A stretch of 64,000 nt of DNA from Marimicrobium sp913061115 (GTDB lineage Bacteria > Pseudomonadota > Gammaproteobacteria > Pseudomonadales > Halieaceae), in assembly GCF_047729875.1 (NCBI RefSeq), contig NZ_CP159826.1, positions 3,472,001 through 3,536,000 on the forward strand, in the 5' to 3' direction. Below the pieces are notes generated by a model. It ran no database searches and was not told the DNA's origin. It saw only the letters and a list, made by a program, of their open reading frames with translations. A program made the translations under genes and the position numbers. Positions 44,297-53,140 of the stretch are shown in pieces. Within the stretch, counting starts at the first letter, position 1; every line of letters starts with the position of its first letter.

Positions 44297-45295
44297 ATGA
44301 GTGCAACAAACCAGGTCCCCGATCAGTGCCGCCATATCGCTGTTAGTGCTGAAAACCACCTGAGTATAGAATCCGGACCAACCCCGACACCAGGCGCGGA
44401 AGAGATTTTAATAAAGGTGCATTCCGCCGGCATCAACAGGGCCGATTTGCTGCAGCGCAAAGGGCTGTACCCGCCGCCACCGGATGCCTCTCCCATCATG
44501 GGACTGGAGGTCGCAGGCACCATACAGGCTATCGGTAAAAATGTTCGCACATGGCAGGTAGGTGACAGCGTCTGTGCGCTAACACACGGCGGTGGTTATG
44601 CCGAATACGCGGTGGCTCCGATGAGCCAGTGCATGCCGATTCCAAATGGTTTTAGCAAAGGCGAGGCCGCGGCACTGCCGGAAGCGCTACTCACCAATTG
44701 GCACAACTTATTCCAACGTGCTGGGCTGAAGCCTGGAGAAAAAGTTCTCATTCACGGCGGAGCCAGCGGCATGGGCACAATGGGCGTAATGATCTGCGCC
44801 ACACTGGGTGCCGAGGTCTATACCACCGCCGGCAGCAATGAGAAGTGTCGTGCGCTCGAAGCCCGCGGGGCGACACGCGCTATTAACTACAAAACCGAAG
44901 ACTTTGAATCTGTTCTGACAGAAATGGGATTGAATAACCGTATTAACGTCATTCTCGACATGATCGGCGGCGACTACATCCAAAAGAACCTCAACATCGC
45001 TGCGCCGGAGGCTCGCATTGTTAACATCGCCTACATGAAGGGATTCAAGACCGAAGTCAATTTCGCACCCTTACTGATGAAACGCATCACCATGACAGGT
45101 TCTACGCTGCGCGCCCAGACCTTTGCCCAAAAAGCGGTGATGGTGCGGGAGATCATGGAGCATATCTATCCTCACCTAGAGAGCGGCAGGATCAAACCAA
45201 TCATCGATAGTATTTATCCACTCGAGCAGGTTGAGCAGGCCCACGGGCATATGGAAGGCGGACAACACATGGGTAAGATCATTATCAAAATATAG
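44297..45295 (+). CDS. NAD(P)H:quinone oxidoreductase, PIG3/QOR-like (MDR superfamily)
   Basis: Zinc-free medium-chain reductase (332 residues). GroES-like domain ILIKVHSAGINRADLLQRKGLYPPPP, then Rossmann motif LIHGGASGMGTMGVMICATLGAEVYTTAGS and DMIGGDYIQKNLNIAAPEARIV, as in the PIG3/TIGR02824 group. It reduces quinones or enones with NADPH; in this context an enone intermediate is plausible. AGGA lies 11 nt upstream. Same strand as tetR and the CoA-transferase gene, 69 nt after the latter. Confidence 0.9.
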   Translation: MSATNQVPDQCRHIAVSAENHLSIESGPTPTPGAEEILIKVHSAGINRADLLQRKGLYPPPPDASPIMGLEVAGTIQAIGKNVRTWQVGDSVCALTHGGGYAEYAVAPMSQCMPIPNGFSKGEAAALPEALLTNWHNLFQRAGLKPGEKVLIHGGASGMGTMGVMICATLGAEVYTTAGSNEKCRALEARGATRAINYKTEDFESVLTEMGLNNRINVILDMIGGDYIQKNLNIAAPEARIVNIAYMKGFKTEVNFAPLLMKRITMTGSTLRAQTFAQKAVMVREIMEHIYPHLESGRIKPIIDSIYPLEQVEQAHGHMEGGQHMGKIIIKI

Positions 45296-45565
45296 CCCTT
45301 TCTAGTCATTATTCGCATATCAATCTCGCTACTTGTAACCAAATAGTCTTAAAAACGCTATTTGGATGCCCGTCAGATCAACATCTTTCTAAAAAAACTA
45401 CGGTTATACCCAATTTTTATTCTTTTTAATGCTAACGAAAGATAGTAGTTATTCCTTTATGCGCTTAAAACCCATTTAGGCAGGGACTAAAAATTGCGCC
45501 TGCTAGATTCCAATTTTGCCAGTGCTATACTCAAATTTAAAATAAGAGTAATAAGGAAGGCTACG
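45296..45565. other. Non-coding interval with an 8-bp inverted repeat
   Basis: CCAAATAG (45339-45346) and CTATTTGG (45358-45365) are a perfect inverted repeat with an 11-nt loop but no following T-run, so it may be a weak stem-loop after the QOR gene. A TATACT (45526-45531) could be the -10 of the next gene; no clear -35 was found. Confidence 0.4.
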
Positions 45566-46120
45566 ATGAAACGCCATTACTACATCAGTGACGACCTTGA
45601 TGATTTAGAAGTTATCGAACAACAGTTGGAAGCCGCCGGCGTTTCAACGCCTCAAATCCACGTGCTCAGTAAAGATGACTCAGGCGTTCAACAACACCAC
45701 CTGCATCAAGTAGAGCCTGTGCTTAAAAAAGACGTCGTAAAGGGCACCAAAACGGGCGCTTTGGTGGGTGCAATAGGCGCTGTTGCAGTCCTGTCTTTGG
45801 CTTGGAAAACGGGCCTTACTGACACCTACACTTGGGTGCCGGCAATATTTCTCTCCGTTATCATTCTGGGTTTTTGCACCTGGGAGGGTGGGTTGATTGG
45901 CATACAGGAACCGCATACCGATTTCAAAAGATTTCAGGAAGATCTGCGCCAGGGTAAGCATATCCTTTTTGTAGATGCGGACCCTGACCAAGAAAGCATA
46001 CTAAGAAATGTCGTCACTGCTCATCCCAAATTACAGGATGCCGGCGAGGGCGCTTCAACGCCACGCTGGGTAGTCACTGCTCAGAACAAGTTCGCGCGCT
46101 TTATGCATCTTGCGCCCTGA
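45566..46120 (+). CDS. Hypothetical protein with two membrane segments
   Basis: 184 residues from ATG 45566, chosen because AAGGAAGG precedes it. The N-terminal ~65 residues are soluble (HYYISDDLDDLEVIEQQLEAAGVSTPQIHVL) and rich in His, then KGTKTGALVGAIGAVAVLSLAW and WVPAIFLSVIILGFCTWEGGLIG form two membrane segments, with a glycine-rich first one. A soluble C-terminal half (FKRFQEDLRQGKHILFVDADPDQE) follows. The two soluble parts look like split halves of a small alpha/beta domain with a membrane hairpin inserted. Similar proteins occur widely in Gammaproteobacteria without assigned function. It precedes the oxidase operon by 85 nt. Confidence 0.75.
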   Translation: MKRHYYISDDLDDLEVIEQQLEAAGVSTPQIHVLSKDDSGVQQHHLHQVEPVLKKDVVKGTKTGALVGAIGAVAVLSLAWKTGLTDTYTWVPAIFLSVIILGFCTWEGGLIGIQEPHTDFKRFQEDLRQGKHILFVDADPDQESILRNVVTAHPKLQDAGEGASTPRWVVTAQNKFARFMHLAP

Positions 46121-46205
46121 TTAAGTTTATAACTGCACTGTAAAACACGCAGAGGTTTTTAACACGTACTGACATCCGCCCAATAACAATGATAAGGGAA
46201 GGTAT

Positions 46206-47558
46206 ATGAAGCTAGTGATTGCGCTGGTGTTACTAGTCCTAGGGTCTTTATTGTTCCACTGGTGGAGCCCTTGGTGGATGACACCTATTGCGTCCAACTG
46301 GGTCGCAATCGACGACACCATTGAGCTAACACTTTATATCACCGGCGTCGTTTTCGTTGCAGTAAACCTATTCATGGCATGGGCCATTTTTCGCTATCGC
46401 TTCGACCCATCACGACGGTCTCATTATGAGCCCGAAAACAAAAAACTTGAAATCTGGCTAACCGTTATCACCTCAGTAGGCGTAGCAGTAATGCTGGCAC
46501 CTGGACTAATAGTATGGGCGGACTTTGTTAATGTGCCTGAAGACGCCGATGAGGTAGAAGTCGTGGGCGCACAGTGGCAGTGGAGCTACAGGTTTCCCGG
46601 TGCTGATGGCATTCTTGGCCAAGTCGATTCTCGCTTCATAAGCTCGGACAATCCGTTTGGCATGAGTCCCAATGATGAGGCTGGCAATGACGACGTTCTT
46701 ATTAGCAGCAACGAATTACATCTGCCCATAGATCGCCCGGTCAAACTGTTACTGCGCTCCAACGATGTGCTCCACGATTTTGCCGTACCGCAGTTCCGCG
46801 TGAAAATGGACCTCGTACCCGGCATGGTCACTTATGTCTGGCTCACACCCACCCGCACTGGAAAGTTCGACATACTGTGTATGGAATTATGCGGTATCGC
46901 GCATTACACCATGCGCGGTCATGTCGTCGTTGATGAGCAAGAAGATTTTGATCAATGGATGTCGCAACAACAGACCTGGAACGAGATACAGTCTATACCG
47001 CCTGGCGACCCCATTGCTGGAAAAGCAAGCTATGCTACCTGCGCTGCCTGCCACGGCCAGCAGGGCGAGGGTAATCTGGCAATGAACTCGCCCAACTTAG
47101 CTATCCTTCAGCCTTGGTATATCACTCGGCAAATCAACCATTTTAAAGACGGCATTCGCGGCGCGAATCAAGCTGACGAATTTGGTCGGCAAATGGCCCC
47201 AATGGCCAATATGTTAATGGACGAAAGCGCCATCCGAAATGTAGCCGCCTACATCGGCACACTGGACCCCCCAGCTACCGTCAGCACTCTCGATGGTGAT
47301 GTCGAGAAAGGCGCCTACTTTTATAACAGCTGCGGCGCTTGTCATGGCGCAAAAGCGCAGGGCAATTATGCATTACAAGCGCCGCGCCTTGCGGGGCAGG
47401 ATGACTGGTATCTGAAGCGCCAGTTGAAGAATTTTCGCCTAGGAGTGCGCGGTGCAAATGAAGGTGACACATACGGCCACCAGATGGTTTTAATGGCCCG
47501 CTCCATTCAAAACGACCAATCAATCAATGATTTGCTGGCGTACGTCAATACGCTTTAA
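46206..47558 (+). CDS. coxM: Cytochrome c oxidase subunit II with two C-terminal cytochrome c domains
   Basis: Two N-terminal membrane segments are followed by the periplasmic CuA domain: AQWQWSYRFPG and CMELCGIAH (Cys225, Cys229, His233). Then come two class I cytochrome c domains with heme motifs CAACH (279-283) and CGACH (376-380). Repeated context (LA...WY..RQ...FK.G.RGAN) resembles cytochrome c4-type tandem domains. At 450 residues it is much longer than a plain subunit II (~280) and longer than a caa3 subunit II with a single heme. It accepts electrons for the CuA centre. The symbol follows Bradyrhizobium CoxMNOP by layout. Confidence 0.92.
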   Translation: MKLVIALVLLVLGSLLFHWWSPWWMTPIASNWVAIDDTIELTLYITGVVFVAVNLFMAWAIFRYRFDPSRRSHYEPENKKLEIWLTVITSVGVAVMLAPGLIVWADFVNVPEDADEVEVVGAQWQWSYRFPGADGILGQVDSRFISSDNPFGMSPNDEAGNDDVLISSNELHLPIDRPVKLLLRSNDVLHDFAVPQFRVKMDLVPGMVTYVWLTPTRTGKFDILCMELCGIAHYTMRGHVVVDEQEDFDQWMSQQQTWNEIQSIPPGDPIAGKASYATCAACHGQQGEGNLAMNSPNLAILQPWYITRQINHFKDGIRGANQADEFGRQMAPMANMLMDESAIRNVAAYIGTLDPPATVSTLDGDVEKGAYFYNSCGACHGAKAQGNYALQAPRLAGQDDWYLKRQLKNFRLGVRGANEGDTYGHQMVLMARSIQNDQSINDLLAYVNTL

Positions 47559-47606
47559 TCCGGCGCCGAAACAACGTGCAGGCTCAAGCAACTAAGGAAA
47601 GATAAT

Positions 47607-49364
47607 ATGCAAAACGTGGCAATTGCCGACCAGCCAGACGAGCTACATGATCCACAGACGTTTATTACCAAGTACGTCTATAGCCAGGATCATAAGGTTA
47701 TTGCCATTCAGTATGCGATTACTGCAATTTTCGTCGGCCTGGTCGCACTAGCCCTATCTGCACTAATGCGCCTACAACTTGGTTTTCCTGATGCCTTTGA
47801 CTTCATAGATCCCAGTAGCTACCTGCAATTCGTCACCATGCACGGCATGATTATGGTGATCTATCTACTGACGGCTCTGTTGTTGGGCGGATTCGGTAAT
47901 TATCTGATCCCTCTCATGGTTGGCGCTAGGGATATGGTTTTCCCTTTTATGAACATGTTGAGCTTTTGGTTTTACCTCCTTTCGGTCATCGTTCTACTCG
48001 CCAGTTTTTTTGTACCCGGTGGGCCGACGGGTGCAGGATGGACGCTTTATCCGCCGCAGGCTATTTTGCCAGGCACCCCTGGTTATGACTGGGGCATTAT
48101 CTTGATGCTGGTCTCTCTGGTGATATTTATTATCGCTTTCACCATGGGTGGATTGAACTATGTCACCACTGTCTTGCAGGCGCGCACCCACGGCATGACT
48201 CTGATGCGCATGCCCCTAACAGTGTGGGGAATTTTTACTGCAACAGTACTGGGCCTGCTTGCATTCCCCGCGCTGTTAGTGAGCGCTATTATGATGATGC
48301 TAGACAAGACGCTTGGCACCAGCTTTTTCATGCCAGCACTAGTGTCCTTGGGAGAGAGTCTCGATTACTCCGGCGGTAGCCCGGTTCTATTTCAACATCT
48401 ATTTTGGTTTTTTGGCCACCCGGAAGTCTACATTGTTGCGCTTCCAGCTTTTGGCATGGTGTCGGACGTCCTCGCTACCCACGCGCGCAAGAATATCTTC
48501 GGCTACAGAATGATGGTCTGGGCGATAGTCGCGATTGGCGGTCTCAGCTTCGTTGTGTGGGCTCACCACATGTATGTCAGTGGGATGCTTCCAGCGTTCG
48601 GATTTTTCTTTGCAACGACTACGCTAATTATCGCGGTGCCAACCGCCATAAAGGTCTACAACTGGGTCCTCACGCTCTACCGTGGAAACATCCACCTCAC
48701 GGTTCCTATGCTGTTTTCCATCGGCTTTATCTTCACGTTTACCCACGGCGGCCTAACCGGTTTATTTCTGGGCAACGTAGTGATCGACCTGCCTCTCTCT
48801 GATACCTATTTTGTGGTAGCGCATTTTCATATGGTCATGGGGGTTTCCCCGATCATGGTGCTGTTCGCCGCCATCTACCATTGGTATCCGCTGATCACAG
48901 GCAAGATGTTCGACGAGAAGCTGGGCAAAATTCACTTCTGGTTCACATTCCTTGGCACCTATGCCATTTACCTACCCATGCACTACCTTGGGTTTCTGGG
49001 TGTACCTCGGCGCTACTTTGCGATGGGATCTACCGATTTCATTCCTGAATCAGCCCAAAGCCTCAACGCAAGTATCACCGTTTCGGCACTGATCGTTGGG
49101 CTAAGCCAACTTATTTTTATCTATAACGTGTTCTGGAGCCTGCGGGCCGGAAAACCAGCTGGCCATAATCCGTGGGAAGCCACAAGCCTTGAGTGGCAAA
49201 CCCCGGATGTGCCACCTCATCATGGCAACTGGGGCCCGGAGCTACCAACGGTCTACCGCTGGGCCTATGACTATGGCGTACCAGGTGCAGAGAAAGACTT
49301 TATCCCCCAGAATCATCCAGTAACGGAATCCGAGCAAACCGCCGGCGAACCGGAGGGCCGGTAG
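47607..49364 (+). CDS. coxN: Cytochrome c oxidase subunit I
   Basis: Catalytic 12-helix subunit (585 residues) carrying heme a, heme a3 and CuB. Diagnostic: MHGMIMVIYLLTALLLGGFGNYL (low-spin heme His), FWFFGHPEVYIVALPAFG (CuB His, D-channel Glu and the Tyr of the His-Tyr crosslink), VVWAHHMYVSGM (CuB His pair), TAIKVYNW (K-channel Lys) and VVAHFHMVMG (heme ligands). The D- and K-channel residues place it in family A. GGAAAG RBS. The next gene starts 4 nt after its stop. Confidence 0.96.
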   Translation: MQNVAIADQPDELHDPQTFITKYVYSQDHKVIAIQYAITAIFVGLVALALSALMRLQLGFPDAFDFIDPSSYLQFVTMHGMIMVIYLLTALLLGGFGNYLIPLMVGARDMVFPFMNMLSFWFYLLSVIVLLASFFVPGGPTGAGWTLYPPQAILPGTPGYDWGIILMLVSLVIFIIAFTMGGLNYVTTVLQARTHGMTLMRMPLTVWGIFTATVLGLLAFPALLVSAIMMMLDKTLGTSFFMPALVSLGESLDYSGGSPVLFQHLFWFFGHPEVYIVALPAFGMVSDVLATHARKNIFGYRMMVWAIVAIGGLSFVVWAHHMYVSGMLPAFGFFFATTTLIIAVPTAIKVYNWVLTLYRGNIHLTVPMLFSIGFIFTFTHGGLTGLFLGNVVIDLPLSDTYFVVAHFHMVMGVSPIMVLFAAIYHWYPLITGKMFDEKLGKIHFWFTFLGTYAIYLPMHYLGFLGVPRRYFAMGSTDFIPESAQSLNASITVSALIVGLSQLIFIYNVFWSLRAGKPAGHNPWEATSLEWQTPDVPPHHGNWGPELPTVYRWAYDYGVPGAEKDFIPQNHPVTESEQTAGEPEGR

Positions 49365-49367
49365 TTT

Positions 49368-50048
49368 ATGAATATTCTAAAAGTGTTGCGTGACAAACCG
49401 TGGGTACACTCAACCGCAAGCGCCACCCTTGAGCAATACAGTGGCCCGGACCCAGTAGCAGCCTCACAGATCATGCTGCGATTTGTGCTAGCGATTGTTG
49501 GTGTGCTGTTTTTTCTTTTTATCATTACGTTTCTTTCACGATCCCAGTATCCAGATTTTGAAGCGCTTGCGGGCTCGCCATGGCAACCCTTCACTGACTC
49601 TTCTCGCCTCTGGTTTAACACTGCACTGCTTGCCTGCGCTAGCCTCGCGATACAGTGGGGTTTGGGCGGTTCTCGCTCAGGAAAATTAAATATAACGGTG
49701 GCAGGGATCAGTGCTGCCGTATTTTTTACCCTCCTTTTTTTAGTCGCGCAATTTGATCTTTGGCTGCGCCTGCAATCCATGGGGTTCTACCTCAGCGGCA
49801 ACCCAGCGAACAGCTACTTCTATCTGCTCACAGGGGTACATGGGCTGCATCTGATTGGTGGGCTGGTTGTGCTAACCAATGTCGTTTTTCGAGTCTGGTA
49901 TAACCACAATATTGACTCTTTAAAAGCGCCATTAAAACTGTGTACAACCTATTGGCATTTCCTCCTCGGAGTCTGGCTAGTGCTGTTCGCACTTCTTACC
50001 AGCAGGCCAGAGACCATTAACGCACTCGCAGCCATGTGCGGATTTTGA
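49368..50048 (+). CDS. coxO: Cytochrome c oxidase subunit III (first copy)
   Basis: 226 residues with about five to six membrane segments. Subunit III signatures appear in the second half: GNPANSYFYLLTGVHGLHLIGGLVVL and TTYWHFLLGVWLVLFALL. The N-terminal third is soluble and divergent. It starts 4 nt after subunit I with no clear SD (translational coupling). A second subunit III homologue follows 11 nt later, the arrangement described for coxO/coxP. Confidence 0.88.
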   Translation: MNILKVLRDKPWVHSTASATLEQYSGPDPVAASQIMLRFVLAIVGVLFFLFIITFLSRSQYPDFEALAGSPWQPFTDSSRLWFNTALLACASLAIQWGLGGSRSGKLNITVAGISAAVFFTLLFLVAQFDLWLRLQSMGFYLSGNPANSYFYLLTGVHGLHLIGGLVVLTNVVFRVWYNHNIDSLKAPLKLCTTYWHFLLGVWLVLFALLTSRPETINALAAMCGF

Positions 50049-50058
50049 GGGCTATTAC

Positions 50059-50742
50059 ATGACAATTCAAACCGATAAGAGTACGAGCTATACAGAGCCC
50101 GGTATCGAAGGCTTAGTTGCTGACTGGTCATCCGATAGACAAACGTTCGACCTGCCCTGGGGCAAGTTGATGATGTGGATATTTTTACTGAGTGATACTT
50201 TTATCTTTAGTATATTCCTCACTGGTTATATGAATGTTCGGCTGTCGCAAACCGACAATTGGCCTAACCCAAGCGAAGTCTTCGCATTAGAAATTGCGGG
50301 TCAACATCTACCGCTGCTGCTGATCGCAATTATGACATTTGCTTTGATCACCAGCAGCGGCACCATGGCGATGGCAGTAAATTTTGCCTATGCTGGCAAC
50401 AAACGAAAAACAGTCATACTGATGACAATAACCGCGATACTGGGTGCTTCTTTCGTTGGTATGCAGGTGTTTGAGTGGACCAAGCTGATCGTCGAAGAAG
50501 GCGTGCGGCCTTGGTCGAACCCCATGGGGGCCGCCCAGTTTGGTTCTATTTTCTTTATGATCACCGGCTTTCACGGACTGCATGTCACTGCTGGCGTGAT
50601 TTATCTCAGTATTATTGCTCGTAAAGTTGCCAGGGGTGACTATGAGAAAAAGGGCTATGCCATCGTTGAAATAACCGGCCTTTACTGGCACTTTGTCGAT
50701 CTGGTATGGGTATTTATTTTTGCATTTTTCTACCTGTGGTGA
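50059..50742 (+). CDS. coxP: Cytochrome c oxidase subunit III (second copy)
   Basis: 227 residues with five or more membrane segments. Its second half carries better conserved subunit III motifs (FFMITGFHGLHVTAGVIYLS, ITGLYWHFVDLVWVFIFAFFYLW). Low identity to the preceding copy by eye suggests an old duplication with divided roles. GAGGG RBS. Followed 9 nt later by subunit IV. Confidence 0.9.
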   Translation: MTIQTDKSTSYTEPGIEGLVADWSSDRQTFDLPWGKLMMWIFLLSDTFIFSIFLTGYMNVRLSQTDNWPNPSEVFALEIAGQHLPLLLIAIMTFALITSSGTMAMAVNFAYAGNKRKTVILMTITAILGASFVGMQVFEWTKLIVEEGVRPWSNPMGAAQFGSIFFMITGFHGLHVTAGVIYLSIIARKVARGDYEKKGYAIVEITGLYWHFVDLVWVFIFAFFYLW

Positions 50743-50751
50743 GGTAAATCT

Positions 50752-51069
50752 ATGAGCGAAACTGCCGGCCAACAACATCCTATCGGGATCTATCTAAAGG
50801 TATGGCTACTGCTATTCATCCTCAGTGCCTTTTCTTATGCCGTAGACCTGCTGCATGTCGAAGGCTATTTACGCTGGACCCTGATTCTAATTTTTATGTT
50901 TTTGAAGGCGGGGCTGATTGTCACTATCTTTATGCATGTCACGTGGGAGCGCCTGGCGCTGAAGTACCTGCTATTCGCCCCACTGATCGCAATAGCCGTG
51001 CTCATTATTTTAATGGCGATGGAAGGTGATTACACCTTTATGACCAGAGAGATTTTTTTCGATCAATAG
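50752..51069 (+). CDS. Cytochrome c oxidase subunit IV (prokaryotic COX4-like)
   Basis: A 105-residue protein with three predicted membrane segments: KVWLLLFILSAFSYAVDLLH, LILIFMFLKAGLIVTIFMHV and LLFAPLIAIAVLIILMAM. The central FLKAGLIVTIFMHVTWE matches bacterial subunit IV/CyoD-like proteins that help assembly. GAGG RBS. It abuts the Sco gene, whose GTG directly follows this stop. Confidence 0.85.
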   Translation: MSETAGQQHPIGIYLKVWLLLFILSAFSYAVDLLHVEGYLRWTLILIFMFLKAGLIVTIFMHVTWERLALKYLLFAPLIAIAVLIILMAMEGDYTFMTREIFFDQ

Positions 51070-51765
51070 GTGCACACACAGACTTTGAGACTGTCTCCTC
51101 GCATGAAGATGCTGACTGGCTTCCTAATAGCCAATGCCGTCCTTGCGGTTGTAATCACTGCCATTTTTCTAAACAGGCCTAATACACCGCCGCAGATTCA
51201 AGGTGTGCTCCTACCCCAGGCCAGACAGTTACCAGAATTTCAACTGCTCGATCATAATAACCAGGACGTCAGTCAGGAAAGCCTGAAAGGGCAGTGGCAC
51301 TTGATCTCTTATGGCTTCACCACCTGTCCCGACATTTGCCCGACGACACTGTCACAGCTCGCTATCGTAAATCAACATCTGAAGGGACTAGGCCGCACCG
51401 ACCTGCGGGTGTTGTTCTACACGGTTGATCATCGGCGCGACACCGTTATGCAAATGGCTTCTTATGTGCCGTTTTTTGATGCGGACTTTGTCGGACTGAC
51501 TCATATCGATAACAGTGACAACCTTCATCTTCCATTTGAGCAGGGTCTGGGTATCGTCGCACAGCTAGTGCCGTCCACAGGAACTGATGTTGACCCCGCC
51601 GCCAACGAGTATCAGGTCAATCACGGCGTCACTCTATTTCTCATTAACCCGAGAGGCCAATTACAGGCAATTTTTCGACCTGAGATTAATCGCTCGGGTG
51701 ATCACACATTCAGCCCGGATACAGTCATTCGCGACTATCTTGCCATCCGAAATTACCTAGGATAA
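51070..51765 (+). CDS. SCO1/SenC copper chaperone for oxidase assembly
   Basis: Membrane-anchored thioredoxin-fold protein (231 residues): one N-terminal membrane segment (~residues 15-34), then FTTCPDICPTTLSQL with the copper-binding Cys86 and Cys90 and the conserved His in EYQVNHGVTLFL. It delivers copper to the CuA centre of subunit II. GTG at 51070 directly abuts the subunit IV stop; internal ATGs at codons 12 and 14 are alternatives, because no SD is visible. Only Sco is present; no CtaG or heme A synthase genes are in this operon. Confidence 0.92.
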   Translation: MHTQTLRLSPRMKMLTGFLIANAVLAVVITAIFLNRPNTPPQIQGVLLPQARQLPEFQLLDHNNQDVSQESLKGQWHLISYGFTTCPDICPTTLSQLAIVNQHLKGLGRTDLRVLFYTVDHRRDTVMQMASYVPFFDADFVGLTHIDNSDNLHLPFEQGLGIVAQLVPSTGTDVDPAANEYQVNHGVTLFLINPRGQLQAIFRPEINRSGDHTFSPDTVIRDYLAIRNYLG

Positions 51766-51832
51766 ATAATGAGAAAACCTCGGTCAATTTTGGACACACC
51801 GGGGTGTAACTGTTTCGGCGAATGGACCATCA

Positions 51833-53062
51833 CTACAGTTGTCTAATCGAAAACTCTTTACCCGCGGGTCTTTGGAATAACTGCAAACCAAACTCTGGCA
51901 TAATCGCCAACAAGTGGTCGAAAATGTCCGCCTGAATATCTTCATATTCTGTCCATTTCACGGTATTCGTAAAGCAGTACAACTCTATCGGTATACCGTC
52001 ATCCGGCGCTAATTGACGAACCAATAAAGTCATATCCTTACGTATCCTCGGATGCTCTTTAAGGTACCGCCAGGCATAGGCTCGAAATGTACCGATGTTA
52101 GTCAATCGACGCATATTGACAGCAGCATCAGATTCATCTGCAGTCGCCCCAACCATTGTCTGATTATATTTCTTAAGCTCATCGTGTTTGCCAGCGAGGT
52201 AATCCTCTAATAAAGAGAACCGTCTATAACTATTCACGTCCTGTGCGCTGATAAAGCGTATAGAGGATGCATCAATGTGCAGAGCGCGCTTGATACGGCG
52301 CCCACCCGAACTCGACATGCCCCTCCAATTTTTGAAAGAGTCAGTGATCAGCCGCTGAGTAGGGATAGTGGTGATAGTCTTGTCAAAGTTTTGCACCGTA
52401 ACCGTGTATAGCTCCATATCCACCACGTCTCCATCAGCGCCCAACTGGGGCACCTCGATCCAGTCTCCTACACGCACCATGTCCTGGGCCGCCAATTGCA
52501 CACTGGCCACCAGAGACAGCAAAGTGTCTTTGAACACCAGTAACAGTACTGCCGTCATGGCACCAAAACCACTCAGCAACAGCACTGGTGATTGATCAAG
52601 CAATGCCGCAATGAACAGCAGCCCCCCCAGAATCACTACTGCGAGTTGTAATAACTGGATAAACCCTTTGATCGGCCGTTGTCGGGCCTCGGGATTTGAC
52701 TCGTAAATATCATTGGCCGCATTGAGAACCGCAATGATAGTAATCGTCGCCACCACCATCATATAGGCGGTGGTCAAATTCATCACAAACGATTCCAGCC
52801 CGGCATTAATACTTGGCAGGAAATTTACACCCATGTGAATAGTGAACGCAGGCAACAGCTGTGCCAATCGTTTGCCCACCCCATTTTTGATTAGGGCATC
52901 ACTCCAAGTGTATGTCGAGTATTTCGCTACAGTACGCAAACCAAGATCTAACAACCGGTGCGCTACAACGTAGCCAAGAAGGGCCGTCAATAGTAAAATC
53001 AAAACGACGGTGATATCCGGTAGCGCCGGGTGATATTCTGCTAACTGCGTTATCATGCTCAT
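51833..53062 (-). CDS. Mechanosensitive ion channel, MscS family
   Basis: About 409 residues from ATG 53062. N-terminal membrane segments (residues ~15-40, 65-110, 140-190), then the MscS pore and beta domain: FGAMTAVLLLVFKDTLLSLVASVQLAAQDMVRVGDWIEVP, where GDWIEVP is the family signature. The C-terminal domain is alpha/beta (TNTVKWTEYEDIQADIFDHLLAI), as in the YbdG-like group. It opens under osmotic downshock. Start uncertain: GTG 53095 is in frame but lacks an RBS. Convergent with sco. Confidence 0.9.
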   Translation of the reverse strand: MSMITQLAEYHPALPDITVVLILLLTALLGYVVAHRLLDLGLRTVAKYSTYTWSDALIKNGVGKRLAQLLPAFTIHMGVNFLPSINAGLESFVMNLTTAYMMVVATITIIAVLNAANDIYESNPEARQRPIKGFIQLLQLAVVILGGLLFIAALLDQSPVLLLSGFGAMTAVLLLVFKDTLLSLVASVQLAAQDMVRVGDWIEVPQLGADGDVVDMELYTVTVQNFDKTITTIPTQRLITDSFKNWRGMSSSGGRRIKRALHIDASSIRFISAQDVNSYRRFSLLEDYLAGKHDELKKYNQTMVGATADESDAAVNMRRLTNIGTFRAYAWRYLKEHPRIRKDMTLLVRQLAPDDGIPIELYCFTNTVKWTEYEDIQADIFDHLLAIMPEFGLQLFQRPAGKEFSIRQL

Positions 53063-53140
53063 CACTTCAACCTGTGTAAAAATGAATGTTAGCACGCTAG
53101 TAGAGCCGTGCCTTAGTTTCCAACAGAATAGGGGATTCCC

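Noticed and set aside
36496..45295. Genomic island or mobile origin of the catabolic locus
   Set aside because: No integrase, transposase, tRNA junction, flanking repeats or clear composition shift was seen; the only tRNA is 33 kb away.
45339..45365. 8-bp inverted repeat as a terminator for the QOR-like gene
   Set aside because: No T-run follows on either strand; kept only as a weak stem-loop in the interval entry.
48404..48802. 132-codon + strand frame inside the subunit I gene
   Set aside because: Overlaps invariant heme-copper oxidase motifs in another frame; no family likeness.
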